Positions 39,689 to 51,636 are shown, counted from the first letter of the stretch. The stretch: DNA of 64,000 nt from Epithemia pelagica (GCA_946965045.2 OX337238.1:1550001-1614000), one strand, 5' to 3'. Made by a program: numbers and translations. Notes: a model not told the origin generated them from the sequence alone.

Positions 39689-42535
39689 ATGAGTGCTTTG
39701 TCGAGAATTGTCGTCGTGAGAAGGATGAACCCGTTGTGTCTCCTACTGCGACCGCAGACCAGTCCTCACCGACACCACCACGGTTCGTCCGTGTGGGTGT
39801 CGTCCTCGTCGTTGTCTACCATGGCCCGATCGTTTGGGTCCACCCGCACGACCGGTACGACTACTACTACCACCATTCGTCCCAGACTACTAGCAGCCGC
39901 CACCCTGACGACGACGAGTGTTGCCTCTCCCACCACCGGGGCACCCATCACCACCACCATTCGAAGCAGGTCATTTTCGTCGTCCAATTCTGGTAATTTT
40001 GACTTTTTGTCCCAAGCCATGGGCTCTCCATCCAATGGCAACAACAACAACAACAGTCCGTTGGGATCCATGCCCATTTCCAATCGTCGTCGGTCCAATA
40101 ATTCCCAACCAAACCATCGAAACACCAGAAACAATTTCGTTCCCCACGAAAGTGGTGGCCCTGGTGGTGGTCCACCACCCAGCAATAGCAATAGTCGTGG
40201 TGGCGGCAATCCTCGTCGTCGTCCCGTCTATCCCCCCACCCCCATTCCGGTCCGTCATTCTCGAACCAGCTTGCCACCGGCCTGTCCCGATGCCATCCCA
40301 CACCTCTTGCAACAAGTGCAGGCTCTGGTGCAAACTCCGGTCGGACACTTGTTTGCCTATACGACCCGCGCCGCCCAAAACCAAGAACCCATTGAGTCGA
40401 CGATTCAATTGCAAACCAAGCAACAACGCTTGCACAATCAAGAGGTGCAAGAACGCGAACAGGCCACCACCGTCTTGTGGGCCACCAAAGAGGAATGGAA
40501 GCGCATTGAACACGTGTTGCTGCGCGATCAAGACCAGGCCTGGCAGGCCGCCAATGCCACCATTCAACACGTGGAATACTTGATGCGGGGCTTGGCGCGA
40601 CAAGTGCCAGGAACCTTGACATGGAAACACGAACAACGACATGCCGTGGGTATGACCGAACATGCCGTCGATCCCAAACAACCGCATCATCATCCATCGT
40701 CCTCCCAACAACCGGACGACCAGCATCAACGACGACACCAACACCAAGATCTCTACAGCCACACCGCGGCTGCCGGCATGCGAGCACGAGATGGTGACAC
40801 GAACGACGACACAAACGACGACTCGGACGGTGCCGCACCCCCGAACGAACCGGACGACGACGACACGAACGACACGGGCGATTGGATGGAGGACGACATG
40901 GCCCTCTTGACACGCATGGGACAATTGCAAACCTTGCCCGTTCCCTTTACGCGGAGCAATACCGAGTGTGTCCACATTTTGTATGCCATGCAACAATTGA
41001 TTGATCGGTTGTGGAAGGAAGGACAGGCCTATATGCAAGTCCGAGCCACTCGGTTGTTGGAATTGCAATCCAAACTGCAACTGCTACCCGAAGGCGACGA
41101 TTGGACGAACGACGACGACTTGTCCTCCTTGACGACGGCCGATGCGGCAACGGCGTTGGACCACCTGTTACCGGAGGGAGCCGGGTCGTATGAACCAGGC
41201 GACCCGGCGGCAGCGTCACCACCCCCAGGAGGAGACGAATCGCCACCCGGCTATCATCAACAAATCAATACCGTATTGCAAGATGAACTCAAAAATAGCA
41301 GTAGTGGCGAGACACCTAGCGGTGACGACAAAGACACGCCGAAACCACCACCCTCCCCCTGGGATCAAGACGAGGCCGAAAACAAAATTTTGCAAGATTA
41401 CCGAGAATCTGTGGAATCCTTACCAAACGAAAGCGATTCCAAACAGTGGCAAGAATTTGTCGATCAATTTGCCAGTCCGGGTCCCACCACTGACATGTAT
41501 ACCATACTCTTGGATGCCATGGCCGTCATTGCCCAACATGCCAATACGACGGCCAATACCGGAGACAAGGAACGACCGACCCATGTCTATACCACCCAAC
41601 ATTACATTCGATACCAGACTCCATCGCCACCCTCACCTGCCAATCCGACAACGACCAGTGCAAATTTACAACCACCACCGCAACCAGGAGAAGCACAACA
41701 ACAACAACAACAACAACCAAAGCATATCCACGATCAACCGGATGCCACCCATTTGGATTTATGGTGGGATTACTTGACACCCAAAACTGTCAATTATATT
41801 TGGGGACAAGTCTTTGTACGAAACGAATTGGATGGTGGTGGTCTCATGAATCAAAATGTTTGGACCGTTCCCAATCAAGTGTGTTACAATGCGCCCGTAC
41901 GAACCATGGCGGCGCTGCCCTTTGATCATTCCGTCATTCCACGAACCAGTCAAGAAGAACAAGAATTGGGACAAACGCTCGCCAACAGTCAGGCTTTGAT
42001 TCAGGACCATGGGAGCGACGACAAGGAAACGAATACTGCTACTATCGATCCCCTGCGACGAATCATGTTGTCCAAATACCGTCGGGACGAAGCCTTGTAT
42101 GTGGGATTGACAATTTGGAATCAATTGTCCCAATGTACTCATTTGCATCAATCTCCCGCAACCTATGCCCATGTCATTGACTTGCTGTCCAAATACTTGC
42201 CCGATGCGTCCGATATCAAGGGTCATACCACCATGTGGTTTTTTCGGGTCGCGCAACATGAGGGTGTTGTAGATCCCATGGTCGTCCAAGCCTTTTTACA
42301 GGCCCAGGTACCCTCCAATGTTCCGCAAATTGATGCATGGATTCAACAACAGGAACCCTTGAAACGAATTTGGAAACTCTTGTATGAAAACGCCGAACCA
42401 ACCAGCAACAAGACCATGAAAAAGACAGCGAAAAAGACGTATAACTTTGTTCGTCTTCCCAAATTCTATATTCCCTACAACTGGAAACGCCATGTTCGTG
42501 CCAGACGATATCATGCCAAAGACGATGAATACTAA
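39689..42535 (+). CDS. 948-aa protein with organelle-type presequence and possible PPR-like C-terminus
   Basis: Starts MSALSRIVVVRRMNPLCLLL; the first 90 residues are rich in Arg, Ser, Thr and Ala with almost no acid, like a mitochondrial targeting sequence. Then come Asn/Ser/Gly-rich linker, a long helical region (about residues 200-330, with FAYTTRAAQNQ and EWKRIEHVLLRDQDQAW), an acidic Asp/Thr/Asn tract and Pro/Gln-rich linkers. The last 260 residues are folded-looking: DLWWDYLTPKTVNYIWGQVFVRNE, RRDEALYVGLTIWNQLSQ, SPATYAHVIDLLSKYLPDASDIKGHTTMWFFRVAQHEG. The ATYAHVIDLL/ADASD spacing recalls PPR helices. A basic tail (KRHVRARRYHAK) ends it. AATAAA-like signal at 42591. I do not recognise the family; an organellar RNA-related role is inference. 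Confidence 0.7.
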   Translation: MSALSRIVVVRRMNPLCLLLRPQTSPHRHHHGSSVWVSSSSLSTMARSFGSTRTTGTTTTTTIRPRLLAAATLTTTSVASPTTGAPITTTIRSRSFSSSNSGNFDFLSQAMGSPSNGNNNNNSPLGSMPISNRRRSNNSQPNHRNTRNNFVPHESGGPGGGPPPSNSNSRGGGNPRRRPVYPPTPIPVRHSRTSLPPACPDAIPHLLQQVQALVQTPVGHLFAYTTRAAQNQEPIESTIQLQTKQQRLHNQEVQEREQATTVLWATKEEWKRIEHVLLRDQDQAWQAANATIQHVEYLMRGLARQVPGTLTWKHEQRHAVGMTEHAVDPKQPHHHPSSSQQPDDQHQRRHQHQDLYSHTAAAGMRARDGDTNDDTNDDSDGAAPPNEPDDDDTNDTGDWMEDDMALLTRMGQLQTLPVPFTRSNTECVHILYAMQQLIDRLWKEGQAYMQVRATRLLELQSKLQLLPEGDDWTNDDDLSSLTTADAATALDHLLPEGAGSYEPGDPAAASPPPGGDESPPGYHQQINTVLQDELKNSSSGETPSGDDKDTPKPPPSPWDQDEAENKILQDYRESVESLPNESDSKQWQEFVDQFASPGPTTDMYTILLDAMAVIAQHANTTANTGDKERPTHVYTTQHYIRYQTPSPPSPANPTTTSANLQPPPQPGEAQQQQQQQPKHIHDQPDATHLDLWWDYLTPKTVNYIWGQVFVRNELDGGGLMNQNVWTVPNQVCYNAPVRTMAALPFDHSVIPRTSQEEQELGQTLANSQALIQDHGSDDKETNTATIDPLRRIMLSKYRRDEALYVGLTIWNQLSQCTHLHQSPATYAHVIDLLSKYLPDASDIKGHTTMWFFRVAQHEGVVDPMVVQAFLQAQVPSNVPQIDAWIQQQEPLKRIWKLLYENAEPTSNKTMKKTAKKTYNFVRLPKFYIPYNWKRHVRARRYHAKDDEY

Positions 42536-43315
42536 AGTGTACATCTTGTATACAAGAAGAGCAATGACAGTGGGAAATGAGACCGAACAGAATAAAAACA
42601 AGAGGAAATAATAGGAACAACAGGAACACAACTGTGTATGAATTCCATCGTGCAAGTTCCAAAACGTGAGCATTGTCGATTCGTAACTACTTCTATAGTT
42701 TTACAAGTAATAGCACATTGGAAGGCCTTTCAATTCTTAGTTGTAAGGAAGCTACAAGGTGGCTATGACTTGAGATGGCTGATACGTCAATGGAGTCAGA
42801 TGATAAAAGTAATACGATCAATAATGAGGCATGTGAGTGCCACATGAAGGGAAACAGCAATCAACTGGAACGCTCGAATGCTCCTTCCCAAATGTACTGT
42901 GGCTACGTATAGGATCCACTGATACTCTCTCTAATGTACCGTGGCAACATAACCTATATCGATTCCTGTGATTATCACTGTCAGAATGACCATTGACTCT
43001 GACATTGTATGCCAATGTCGGTAGTCCCACCATGGTCAAAGGCGCCTATTTCTCGTTGTAGGCGTAGGATGGTCCTTGTCCATGGAAATCGACCAACTAA
43101 CTCCATAGTAGAGGAGTAGCTGCTCGTCAGTTGATGGTGAGTTAGCGTAGATAGCAGGGGTAGCCAACGCAATGGGCCAGCTGAACGATGATGGATGATG
43201 GGGCATGGGGCCCGCCTTCGGTCTGCAATAGGTTAATTGTTATCAAACAGCATCAACAACTGACAGTCAGAAGGATCTTTTCTTACTCCCATACTCGTAC
43301 TATAATACACTGCTT
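42536..43315. other. Intergenic, nothing recognised
   Basis: Contains the 3' end of the preceding gene, then A/T-rich DNA with short ORFs only. Confidence 0.45.
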
Positions 43316-43749
43316 ATGACAACGACGGCAGAATCGGACTACAGCATCGAGGATGATACCGGGGTGTATGACAACAATGTTGCGGCAGTGAAGAAGAAAT
43401 CTGACAATACATCCACAACGCCGCCCAGCAAAGTTCGAGATTCGGTTGGTTCGACAAAGAGATGGCAACGTTGTCTATTTCTGTTGATCTTTCTTTGCCC
43501 AAGTTCTCTACGAAGCCCCGTCCATACGATAGACGACCTTCGAGCGTTCCCGCACGACATTCGATCCGGGCAATTGCAAAAGTCCTCCAAGAAGCACCCC
43601 GAAACTCCATCGTTCGCATGTATTGCGACGCTTTGTTGGACCCTTTCGCTCGGGACCTACTCATTCATCATGGGGAGACAAGATTGTCAACATTCCAAGA
43701 ACTGCATCAAAGAGATGTTAAAGAGGTTTTAAAAGGCCAACAGCTATGA
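43316..43749 (+). pseudogene. Fragment of a membrane protein N-terminus, unrecognised
   Basis: ATG at 43316 opens MTTTAESDYSIEDDTGVYDNNVAAVKKK, an acidic cytoplasm-like start, followed by KRWQRCLFLLIFLCPSS, a short hydrophobic segment. This layout resembles N-termini of diatom receptor-like proteins, but no extracellular domain follows in frame. A second frame (43462-43749) stays open over the same bases, so a frameshift near 43480-43560 is likely. Function cannot be assigned. Confidence 0.35.
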
Positions 43750-44299
43750 TGTTTTTTGATGCGCGAGTTCAGATTCGCATTGCCAACCTTAACTCGCCTT
43801 TACGCACGAGATATACTTCCAAGCACGACAAGAGGTTGGTGACTTAACAGCATTGCTTGTTTGGATCCTAAAATTTGGCTCCTTTGTGACATGTGATAAC
43901 AAGAAGAAACATCGAGACGCAACAACGTGGTACCAGGGTTTAGTTTGCGTCGATTTTCCGACTCGTCATAGTCGGTTTTCCTGCATTATGTTTTCAAGCG
44001 GATAATGCACGACGACCATTCTGTGGGGTCCAGGAACAGGTGGTCCGTTCCTCGTCGTGTGGTTGTGGCCATAGCAGAGTTGTTAGCCATTGCAGTCCGT
44101 ACAATGCGTTGGGACATATCCACTACAAAGGACTACGACCATTCAAAGAAGAAGAAAAAGACGAAAAGTCCATCAGTGACAGGACAACCAGCCGTACGAT
44201 CGTGTCCTTCAACAGTGTGTCGTTTTCACACGATTGACGACTGCCAGTTGTTTTGCGAGTGTTGTTTTGTTCAGTCAGCATCGGCCACCACCACAAAAG
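43750..44299. other. Intergenic, nothing recognised
   Basis: No domain or repeat. The right end may be decayed 3' sequence of the glycerate-kinase pseudogene. Confidence 0.4.
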
Positions 44300-45419
44300 G
44301 TTCTTCATACGGTATAAAATTTTGATTGTGCGCAAATGAATTTCGTAAGAGGGGCAATCCACTCGCCACTCGATCGTCACGCAAGGGGCCACAGCGGCCG
44401 TCAAGGCCAATTCTTGGTTGCGACCTCCGAGACCGGAACAATTTGGAGGCAAGGTGACAGTGGTTTCATCACCGGCAATCAAGGCAATCGGTGTGCGGTT
44501 GATGTTACCCTGCACTCCACACGACATCAAGTTGGTCGGTCCCTGTTGAATGTGTTGTGCCATGGCTACCAGGACTTTGGCCATGTCTCGGGCTTCTCCT
44601 TGAAATTGCGTCCCAAAAACAATGGGATGATAGCCCTTGGACAGGGCCGTTTGGGCCGCCGCTTCGACCGCCAAGGCATTGTTCCCCACCAGACACGTGG
44701 TGCGTGTGTGTGGTGCGGTTACTGTTGGGGGAGTCCGGTCACCAACAACACTTGATTCCTCGTGTTGCATTTGTCGTTGTTCTTCTTCTTCCTGTTTCGC
44801 TCCTTCCCGTAGTTGTCCGTCGTACAAGACTTGATAGACGGAGGAAGGCAATTCGGATCCACCCTGAGCCACCGTTGTTGGACCAGGGCCCAGGCTTGTT
44901 GCCAGGTACTAGTGTCCGGTTCGGTCGGTCCACTGGCAATAGCGGATCGCCCACGACATCACTCAATATCAAACTGACCATGTCGGTCGTTGTAGTGGAT
45001 GTTGACGTAAGAGTTTTATTTGTATTCGATTCGTCATAGATCGTCGTCGTGCGCGGATGGTCCGTGTCTACTACTGTCGTATCTGGATCGCTCGTACCCG
45101 TCGTCGTCGTCGTTGTCGTAGTCATTATTTCGTGAATGGACCAGCCTGATTCCAACAAGACTCCGTTCGTGGCTTCCAAATCCTCCAGGCTGACGGGTGG
45201 TTGCGGCGCACACAACAAGGCCGATCCACCTCCACTAATACAGACCAACACAAGTCGACGACGACGTGGATGAAATAATTGGCGAGACGGCAAAGAATGG
45301 GACGGTGATTCCACGAGGTTCAAGAGTTGCCGTGTGTCCGTCTCAACGGATCGATGGTCTGGAATGGGATGCGCCGCTTCGTGGACCGTGATATTGTAGT
45401 GCGATAGATAGCGGACTTC
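44300..45419 (-). pseudogene. Glycerate kinase (MOFRL type) pseudogene
   Basis: Fragments in order: EVRYLSHYNITVHEAAHPIPDH, RLVLVCISGGGSALLCAPQPPVSLEDLEATN (substrate-binding SGGGSALL motif), SLILSDVVGDPL, then in another frame IASGPTEPDTSTWQQAW, then in a third SVYQVLYDGQLREGAKQ, CLVGNNALAVEAAAQ, PIALIAGDETTVTLPPNCSGLGGRNQELAL (the conserved AGETTV/GxGGRNQE block). Type II glycerate kinases phosphorylate glycerate in photorespiration. Two frameshifts are needed around 44850-44950, a Thr-rich insertion interrupts the centre, and the expected C-terminus (TDGxDGPT) is missing, as is the N-terminus. No splice sites explain this, so it is called a pseudogene. Confidence 0.72.
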
Positions 45420-45500
45420 AGTTTGACGCCGGGCGCGAACAAAAAATGGTCACAAAAATGCCGGGTGTTCCAGTCCAGGTCTCCTTCAACTCGACGCCCC

Positions 45501-47082
45501 TTACATCGACAACAATTTATTCACCATAAAGGCATCATGTTCTAGCTTCATGACTTTGCCAACTTGTACGTCTTCATGCCATTCCTCCTCCGGGTTTACA
45601 GCAATTGGGTAGATTTCAGTCTCATGAGATCCCGCCCAATCGAAATCAACAACAAACACGTCGCCTTTGGCATTCACCAATACGTTGGGAGGACGCAAAT
45701 CACCATGCACTAGGTTGGCGTTTCGGAAAATTTGTTGAAACCGCTTTAAATTTTGTTTCGCAATCGCACTTTCGTTGGCACCCCAGTGGTGGGCTCCATC
45801 AACGGGGTCCATGACGATCATCACCAATCCACAATCAAGCTCCATGACACTCCGCAAGGCTGGAGCCAGTCCATTTATTGCGGCCAACTCGTGAGCCCCA
45901 CCGTTGTACTTTTCGCTGAACTTGACAAACACGCGTTCCCCTGATTCATCGACGGTAGCAAAAAAGAGCATTCTCCCTCCCCCTTTGACCACTGGTGCAG
46001 TATACGAAAAGGAAACTTCAGCTGTTCCATCTTTGGCGTTCCTAGGCGTGAACTTCCTGATAAAAGGAAAACCTGCTTGCGGATCGTCAGCACTTGGTTC
46101 GTCAGCATAGAACGCCTTCAGCGTGTTGAACCCGTGTCGGATGGCGTGACAAAGACGAGCTTGTTGCACTCGTGATCGGCGATCGGAAGGCAGCGAGAGG
46201 AAAGGAATATTGGAACTAAGGGGTTGAGCACATGGCGTTCCGTCGACATACGCTGCGCCGGAAACACCAATTTCTTGGCCAATCACCTCGATCAGCATCC
46301 AAGGGCAGCAATGCTGGCCAGGGCCGGGAGATGTCGAGTTCGAACCACGCTTTCTCTTTTGTTTCTTCCTGGCATTTTCGTCCCCCCCCCTATTGAATAT
46401 AGTAAGCAATATTTTGCATGTAAGGGTCGGAGTCGCCCTGGCCCTTCTCGTTCTTGAATTCTATGTTTGTTCCAGCATGCGCAGCTGTACCGTCGGTGTC
46501 AAACTTGTTTGCGATACACTTGACCCCAATTGATTCACTGGCGTTACCGGGCATGTACTCGTTGAAAATTTGAGTGACTCTGTCTCTCCGCGAGTTTTCG
46601 ACTTCAAAGGCATCGGGCATCACGGCACACAACTCTGCGGCCATTAGGAAGTCATTGGTGGCTGGCTCACCAAAGTCTACGAGTTTCACAATTTGGTCAA
46701 AGACAGGGTGGATAATTGACAAGTTAACCCAAGAAATACCTGCCGGTCTGTGGCACATGATAGGAAGATTTGGATTGTCATGTTGCCACTTGGACCATCC
46801 TGATGGTTTTCCAAATCCAGAAGGAGCGCCAATGGCCATATACTTCTCGGCCGGTGTCCGAGCTCCAGGAGGTTGTCTATTTCCGTTCTTTTTCCATTTT
46901 TGACATTCTTTTTTGAATGATGCCCACAGATTCTGCTCGGTGAAGCTCATACCATGAGGACTAATTTCCAAGTCAACAAAGGCGATCGGCACCGAGTCGT
47001 CAATAACTCGTTCGACAAACAAGCTGATATGACGTGAATTCAAGGATTCTAGTACGTCTGCGACTGTTGCTTCACCTGCCAT
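45501..47082 (-). pseudogene. Crinkler-type endonuclease-kinase gene split at a C9 tract
   Basis: Two ORFs that together match the architecture of 38061-39380. The upstream ORF (ATG 47082 to TAG 46390) ends GTNIEFKNEKGQGDSDPYMQNIAYYIQ, the ExK active site of the endonuclease fold with its usual Gly/Asp-rich and NxAYY continuation. The downstream ORF, one base out of phase, continues with PWMLIEVIGQEIGVSGAAYVDGTPC, then the kinase part: RVFVKFSEKYNGGAHELAAI (Lys/Glu pair), LVHGDLRPPNVLV (catalytic loop), VFVVDFDWAG (DFD). The break is beside nine C on the plus strand (46382-46390). Frameshift mutation, sequencing error in the homopolymer or recoding are all possible. No GT-AG pair fits an intron. 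Confidence 0.7.
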
Positions 47083-47288
47083 GATGAGGAGGACAAGTAC
47101 TTGCTTTGCTGCTGTGCACGAGTATACAGTCGGTGTATTAGACTGATGCGACTATCCGCCGCTTCTCTGTTTGTCTATGTATTGTGTTGTGTTCGTTGTT
47201 TCCTGAGAAATAGCGGTAAGGCGGTTCTGTTTCTGTTACTCAACATTTGGCGCAAAAAACAAATAGCGCATGAAAAAAACAAATAGCG

Positions 47289-47355
47289 CTTTTTTCCACC
47301 CCCGGTTTAATTTCGTGTAGCCACCCCCATCTCTCTGGTGTCCGGTCTAGTCGGC
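47289..47355 (+). repeat. Left inverted repeat of the recombinase element
   Basis: Matches 52091-52190 in reverse orientation with indels; 18 bp CACCCCCATCTCTCTGGT are perfect. Confidence 0.7.
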
Positions 47356-48419
47356 AGGCACATCTCATTTTCACAACCACGATAACAACACGACAATCAA
47401 AACTGTGTTGTTGCTGGTGACCTCCTATGATCACCCCATCATGATCCGACCATCGTGTGATTCATATTAGTACCATGGTAGTGCATTGTGAGCGGCACAG
47501 TGCATGAGGGTCACTCTAGGCAAGGATGAAAATAGTGGCCCAGCATTATGGCACGACACGAGACCATGATGGCCCCCAAAACACATGGGAATAGAGGTCC
47601 TGCTGTCGATACACTCCGTTACTACTGTTATGTATATTGTGTACCATTAGGTGTCGAAACAATGAATGATAAGAGCCATACATCCCTCTGAGATGTTTCG
47701 TTCGAAATGGTGAGGCGTTGCTTCCGTATGACCGTGCCACGAGGCATGGTGCCTGTGAACCAGCTCCACAATAGACTCAACCTTCATATTTTGGGCATGC
47801 AGATGTATCCTACGCTATTGGTTAGAGGCCTATGACTCGCCCGACAGGTACCAAGTGTCAAAATAGGTGCACAACAACAGGTGCAACACCGAGGTCCGTG
47901 TTGTTATCGCGATGGATGGAATGAGATATGCCTGCCGACTAGAAACAGGTTATTTTTCTAACTCCATATCAGACTATGTAGGTAGTTTTGCTCACAATTT
48001 TATTTTACTGTAGGATTTTTATTGTACGAGCGGGAAGTAGTTTTCAACCGAAAATCGTGCGAATCGCGCGAAAACGAGCGGGGCGAGCAAACCAAGGCGA
48101 AAAAAGCGCACCACGAAAAACCAACACGAAGCAACCAACGGAACGAGAAACGAAACCAACAAGGGTAACAAAGAAGCGACACAGGACAAGGAAGAAGAAG
48201 CAAGGTTGTGTGAGAATAAGCATGTGATGCAACAATAAAACAAAGACCATCGCAATGCAACAACTTACCGGTATCTAGAGACCAACCAACTGTGGGAGAC
48301 ATCGAGAAGAGACCAACCAACTCAGGGAGACATCGATAAGTGTCTGTCATCGAAGAAGCAAAAATAAGAAGATGAAGGACAATCACAATAGAAACAAAAA
48401 AAGACTCACCAATCAGCCA
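47356..48419. other. Non-coding flank inside the recombinase element
   Basis: Includes a hairpin with AACAACAC/GTGTTGTT near 47385-47410. No supported gene. Confidence 0.45.
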
Positions 48420-51400
48420 CTAGTGGGACTTTTTGGATCCCTTGTGCTTCTTCTTTTTCGACTTCTTCGAAGTCGTAGTGGCAGGGTTGGTGTATTGAAA
48501 GGGTAGCTGCATTCCCCCAGCCATCATAGGAGCAGCCATGGCATTCGGCTGAACAGCAAAAGAATTGAGTAGGGGTTGTTGTTGCTGCATGGAGGGGAAG
48601 AGCTGTTGTTGCATCATCTGTTGTTGTTGCTGCTGCTGCATCATCCACCACATCATTTGTTGTTGGTTGAAATTGAGGTGGGGAGGAGGAACGACTTCCA
48701 CCACGTCGTCATCCGAATCAGAATCGGATGAGGATGGAGATGGAGGAGCAGTTTTTTTCGTTGATGCCGTGTTAGGCGTCGTTGTCGGCTTCGCCGCCAC
48801 CGTCGTCACCATCGTCGTCGGCTTCACCTCCGGACTCTGCTTCGTTCTGGGGACCAAGGGAGGTGATCCCCAACCACCCTTCTCTACCACTACCACGTCG
48901 TCGTCGCGTTTACCAGGAACTGGGGGGCCAAACTCATCGACATTGACTGCGTTGACAACACCAATTGAAACCTTGGGCGAAGCAGCACCAAGATCACGTC
49001 CTAGTAGAAGGTATTAAGAAGCAACTTGAGTGAGAAACAGAACGAGGCAACAATCAAACAACAACCAAACTTACCATTTGGAGAGGGAGCCTTTTTTTTG
49101 CCCTTGTACCAATTCGCTTTGAGAGCTTTTGCGAACGAATCCGTCGTGAATTCTTGGTACCGAAAACTTGCACGGTCAGTTTTGTGACGGCCAAAGGCAT
49201 TGACCATGTGTTGTGGAACGCCCGCATCTGCCACGTTGGAAATACCAGTACGGCAACCAGTACGAGCGGTTGCACGGTGCCACTCCGGGTGGCCGCACCT
49301 CTTGAAGAGGATCTTTGCATTGTCGTTGGGCCAGTTCTTACCGAGAGCGCCCGAGGGGCGCATGGGAACAGAAGGTGACTTGCCTTCGGCAAGGGCCTTC
49401 TCGTACGTTCGCTTCGCTTCAATCGTGGTGTCGCGGACCATCTTCGTTCCTCCCCACCAATTGTCATTGGGTGACGGACGTTCTTTTCGTTCCTTTTCCG
49501 TTGCGATATTCAAAAAGAGAAGCCCTGTCCAGCCAGGTGGTAGTCCGTTCTGGATCCAGTGGCGGAGAATCTTGTACGTGCACATGTCATCGTCTGGATC
49601 ATCAACGATCATGTTCGGCACACGTTCTTCGTCCGATCGCAGAGTCGGGTTTGAAAGCGAAAGCTTCGCCGTCTTCTCGCGCTCGCACTCGCGTAGTTTG
49701 TATGCCGCGAGACCTGCCACATCGCCATACTATTGCGGGAGAGCAGTGATGTGGATCACATCAGTGATCAACAACCGGTAAATCTGGGTGACGTGAGAAT
49801 CAGAACGCATGTCAGAAACTTGCCAGTCGATCCACCAATCAACATGAATGGTTGAAACTTACCTCCATACCACGAGTTCCCCAACAGCAAGAGCAAAGGT
49901 ACACTACCATACGCAGACAGTCCAACGCAATCTGGAACGGACTCATTGGCGGTTGCGCCTTTGTTTGCAACATGACGTCGTCGTTGAATTCAATCAACCC
50001 CTTGTTCGGACGACGACCGTAATCTGGACGACGTTCGGCTTCCTCGCGAAACTGGTTTGCACAGTACGCTTGGAAAGACCCTTGCATGCTTTGCATGTGA
50101 GTCATGCTATACTGGATGCCATGCAAACGGAAGATCGCAAAGATTTGGTCCAAGATTTTTTTCACAACGTTTGGTTGGTAAGCCTTTCCCTCCTTGGTCT
50201 TCAGATTGGAAACAAAAACAACCAACGCATCATTCAAAACTTGTTCTTTGTCTTCTGTTTTCGAGCCACGGAGCATGGGAAAGAGCCGAAAGAGTCTCTT
50301 CTCTGGGTTGTCGGGGTCGACGACGTATTCAGTGAGCACGTAGAGGGCAGGGTGCTTCGAAAGGATTTGGAGGAAGCGCTCGAAGGAACGGGCTTTGTCT
50401 TTTTCATAGCCCACCGTATTCATTGACAACTGTCGAAGGTTCCTGGTGGCATCCCCGAAGATGGACCTCGACAAGGTGCAATACGAGGCCAAGGCGGCAA
50501 GATCGTTGGGGGAATCGAGCACTCGGGGCAGGGAATTTGACGACAACTCGGCCAGCGTAATCTTGTTTGACTGGTGGTCGAAAACCAGGGGGCGGCGTTC
50601 ACAAGCAGCCTTGGCTGCAACAGCAAAGGAAGGTTCATTGGCAGCTCGTGGAGGCGGAGGAGGAAGTTCCACGGTGGGATCGACGACAGCACCAGATGGA
50701 TTGACACTGGCATGAGGCCGCCTGAATACGAACAATCAACCAGTGAGAAGAAATTGACACAACAATGCAGGAACACAAAGCAATGACAACAATGCAACAA
50801 ACTTACGGCGCGGACGGGTTGGTTGATGAGTCTTCCTGGTTGGTGGAAGTAGGTGGATGCGGGAAGACAGCAGCCGACAACCTGTCAATGGAATGAGAAA
50901 ACCAATCAACAGGTTAGACCAATGGTTGCAATCAACAAACAAAGCAACAATCAACGATAGAAACAACAAACTTACCGATTTGGAATGGATGGAGGGTCTT
51001 GTTCCTCATTGTTGGAAGGACGGGGAGGTGGTTTCTTGTTTGGTTGGATGCAACCAAGTGGCTCTCCGGTTCGTTTTCCAAGCACCGACGGAGGTGCTTG
51101 GTTCTCTTTATCGGAACAATCCACAGGAGGATCGGAAACGGCGGAAGCGGCCGCTGCAGCGGCTCTTGCATGGCGACGAGTCTTCATGGCGGCCTTTCGA
51201 CTTTTGGATTCCAACGGATTATGAAGAATGAACGAGTAGAAACGAGTGTGAGATTTTGAAATGCCAAGTGCGACCGGGAAGAATTTGGGAAGAAAAGGAA
51301 GACCACCATGGCCAAAATGGCGTTCCATTGCGTGAAACAAGCCGAAATCGCAACAATCAGACGTAAAAACTTACCATTTGGAAGAGCGTTTCATGATCCA

Positions 51401-51580
51401 TGGGTCACTGGAGAGACTGTGCTCCTCAGACTCTCCAGTGCACTCAAGGACCCTCGGAACGTACTCGTGGTTCCAGTTCCACATGTTGTCATCCTCGAAG
51501 ACGAACATCATCGAGGTGGAGGAATTCGAAGAGCTGGATGAGTCATCCTCGCTTGTAGTTACTAAGTCTATAATATTCAT
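48420..51580 (-). CDS. Crypton-like tyrosine recombinase, six exons, intact
   Basis: Exons 51580-51375, 51200-50976, 50881-50807, 50721-49863, 49729-49075 and 49000-48420 splice in frame to 866 aa; four of the five donors read GTAAGTTT closely (all begin GTAAGT) and all acceptors are AG. The first exon and its acceptor are the least certain. Core-binding region in exon 4 (FVSNLKTKEGKAYQPNVVKKILDQIFAIF). Catalytic region: Arg in CCWGTRGMEYGD (about residue 452), His/Arg in WHRATARTGCRTG (about 606-615), His in AFGRHKTD (637) and the likely nucleophile Tyr in SFRYQEF (646). NVADAGVP between the boxes is typical of phage-integrase folds. The C-terminus is acidic, Gln/Met-rich, then Lys-rich. No RT accompanies it, so a Crypton (YR DNA transposon) or a domesticated relative fits best. 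Confidence 0.78.
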
Positions 51581-51636
51581 GGCTACAAACAATGGTTTAG
51601 ATAGGATGGAGCCGTCGAAAGCACAATCTAATCGTC

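Noticed and set aside
39948-41080. Long minus-strand ORFs
   Set aside because: They are shadows of the 948-aa plus-strand gene, whose presequence, start context and folded C-terminus support the sense strand.
42800-43200. Search for a small RNA or tRNA gene in the intergenic stretch
   Set aside because: No cloverleaf or conserved box pair could be found by eye.
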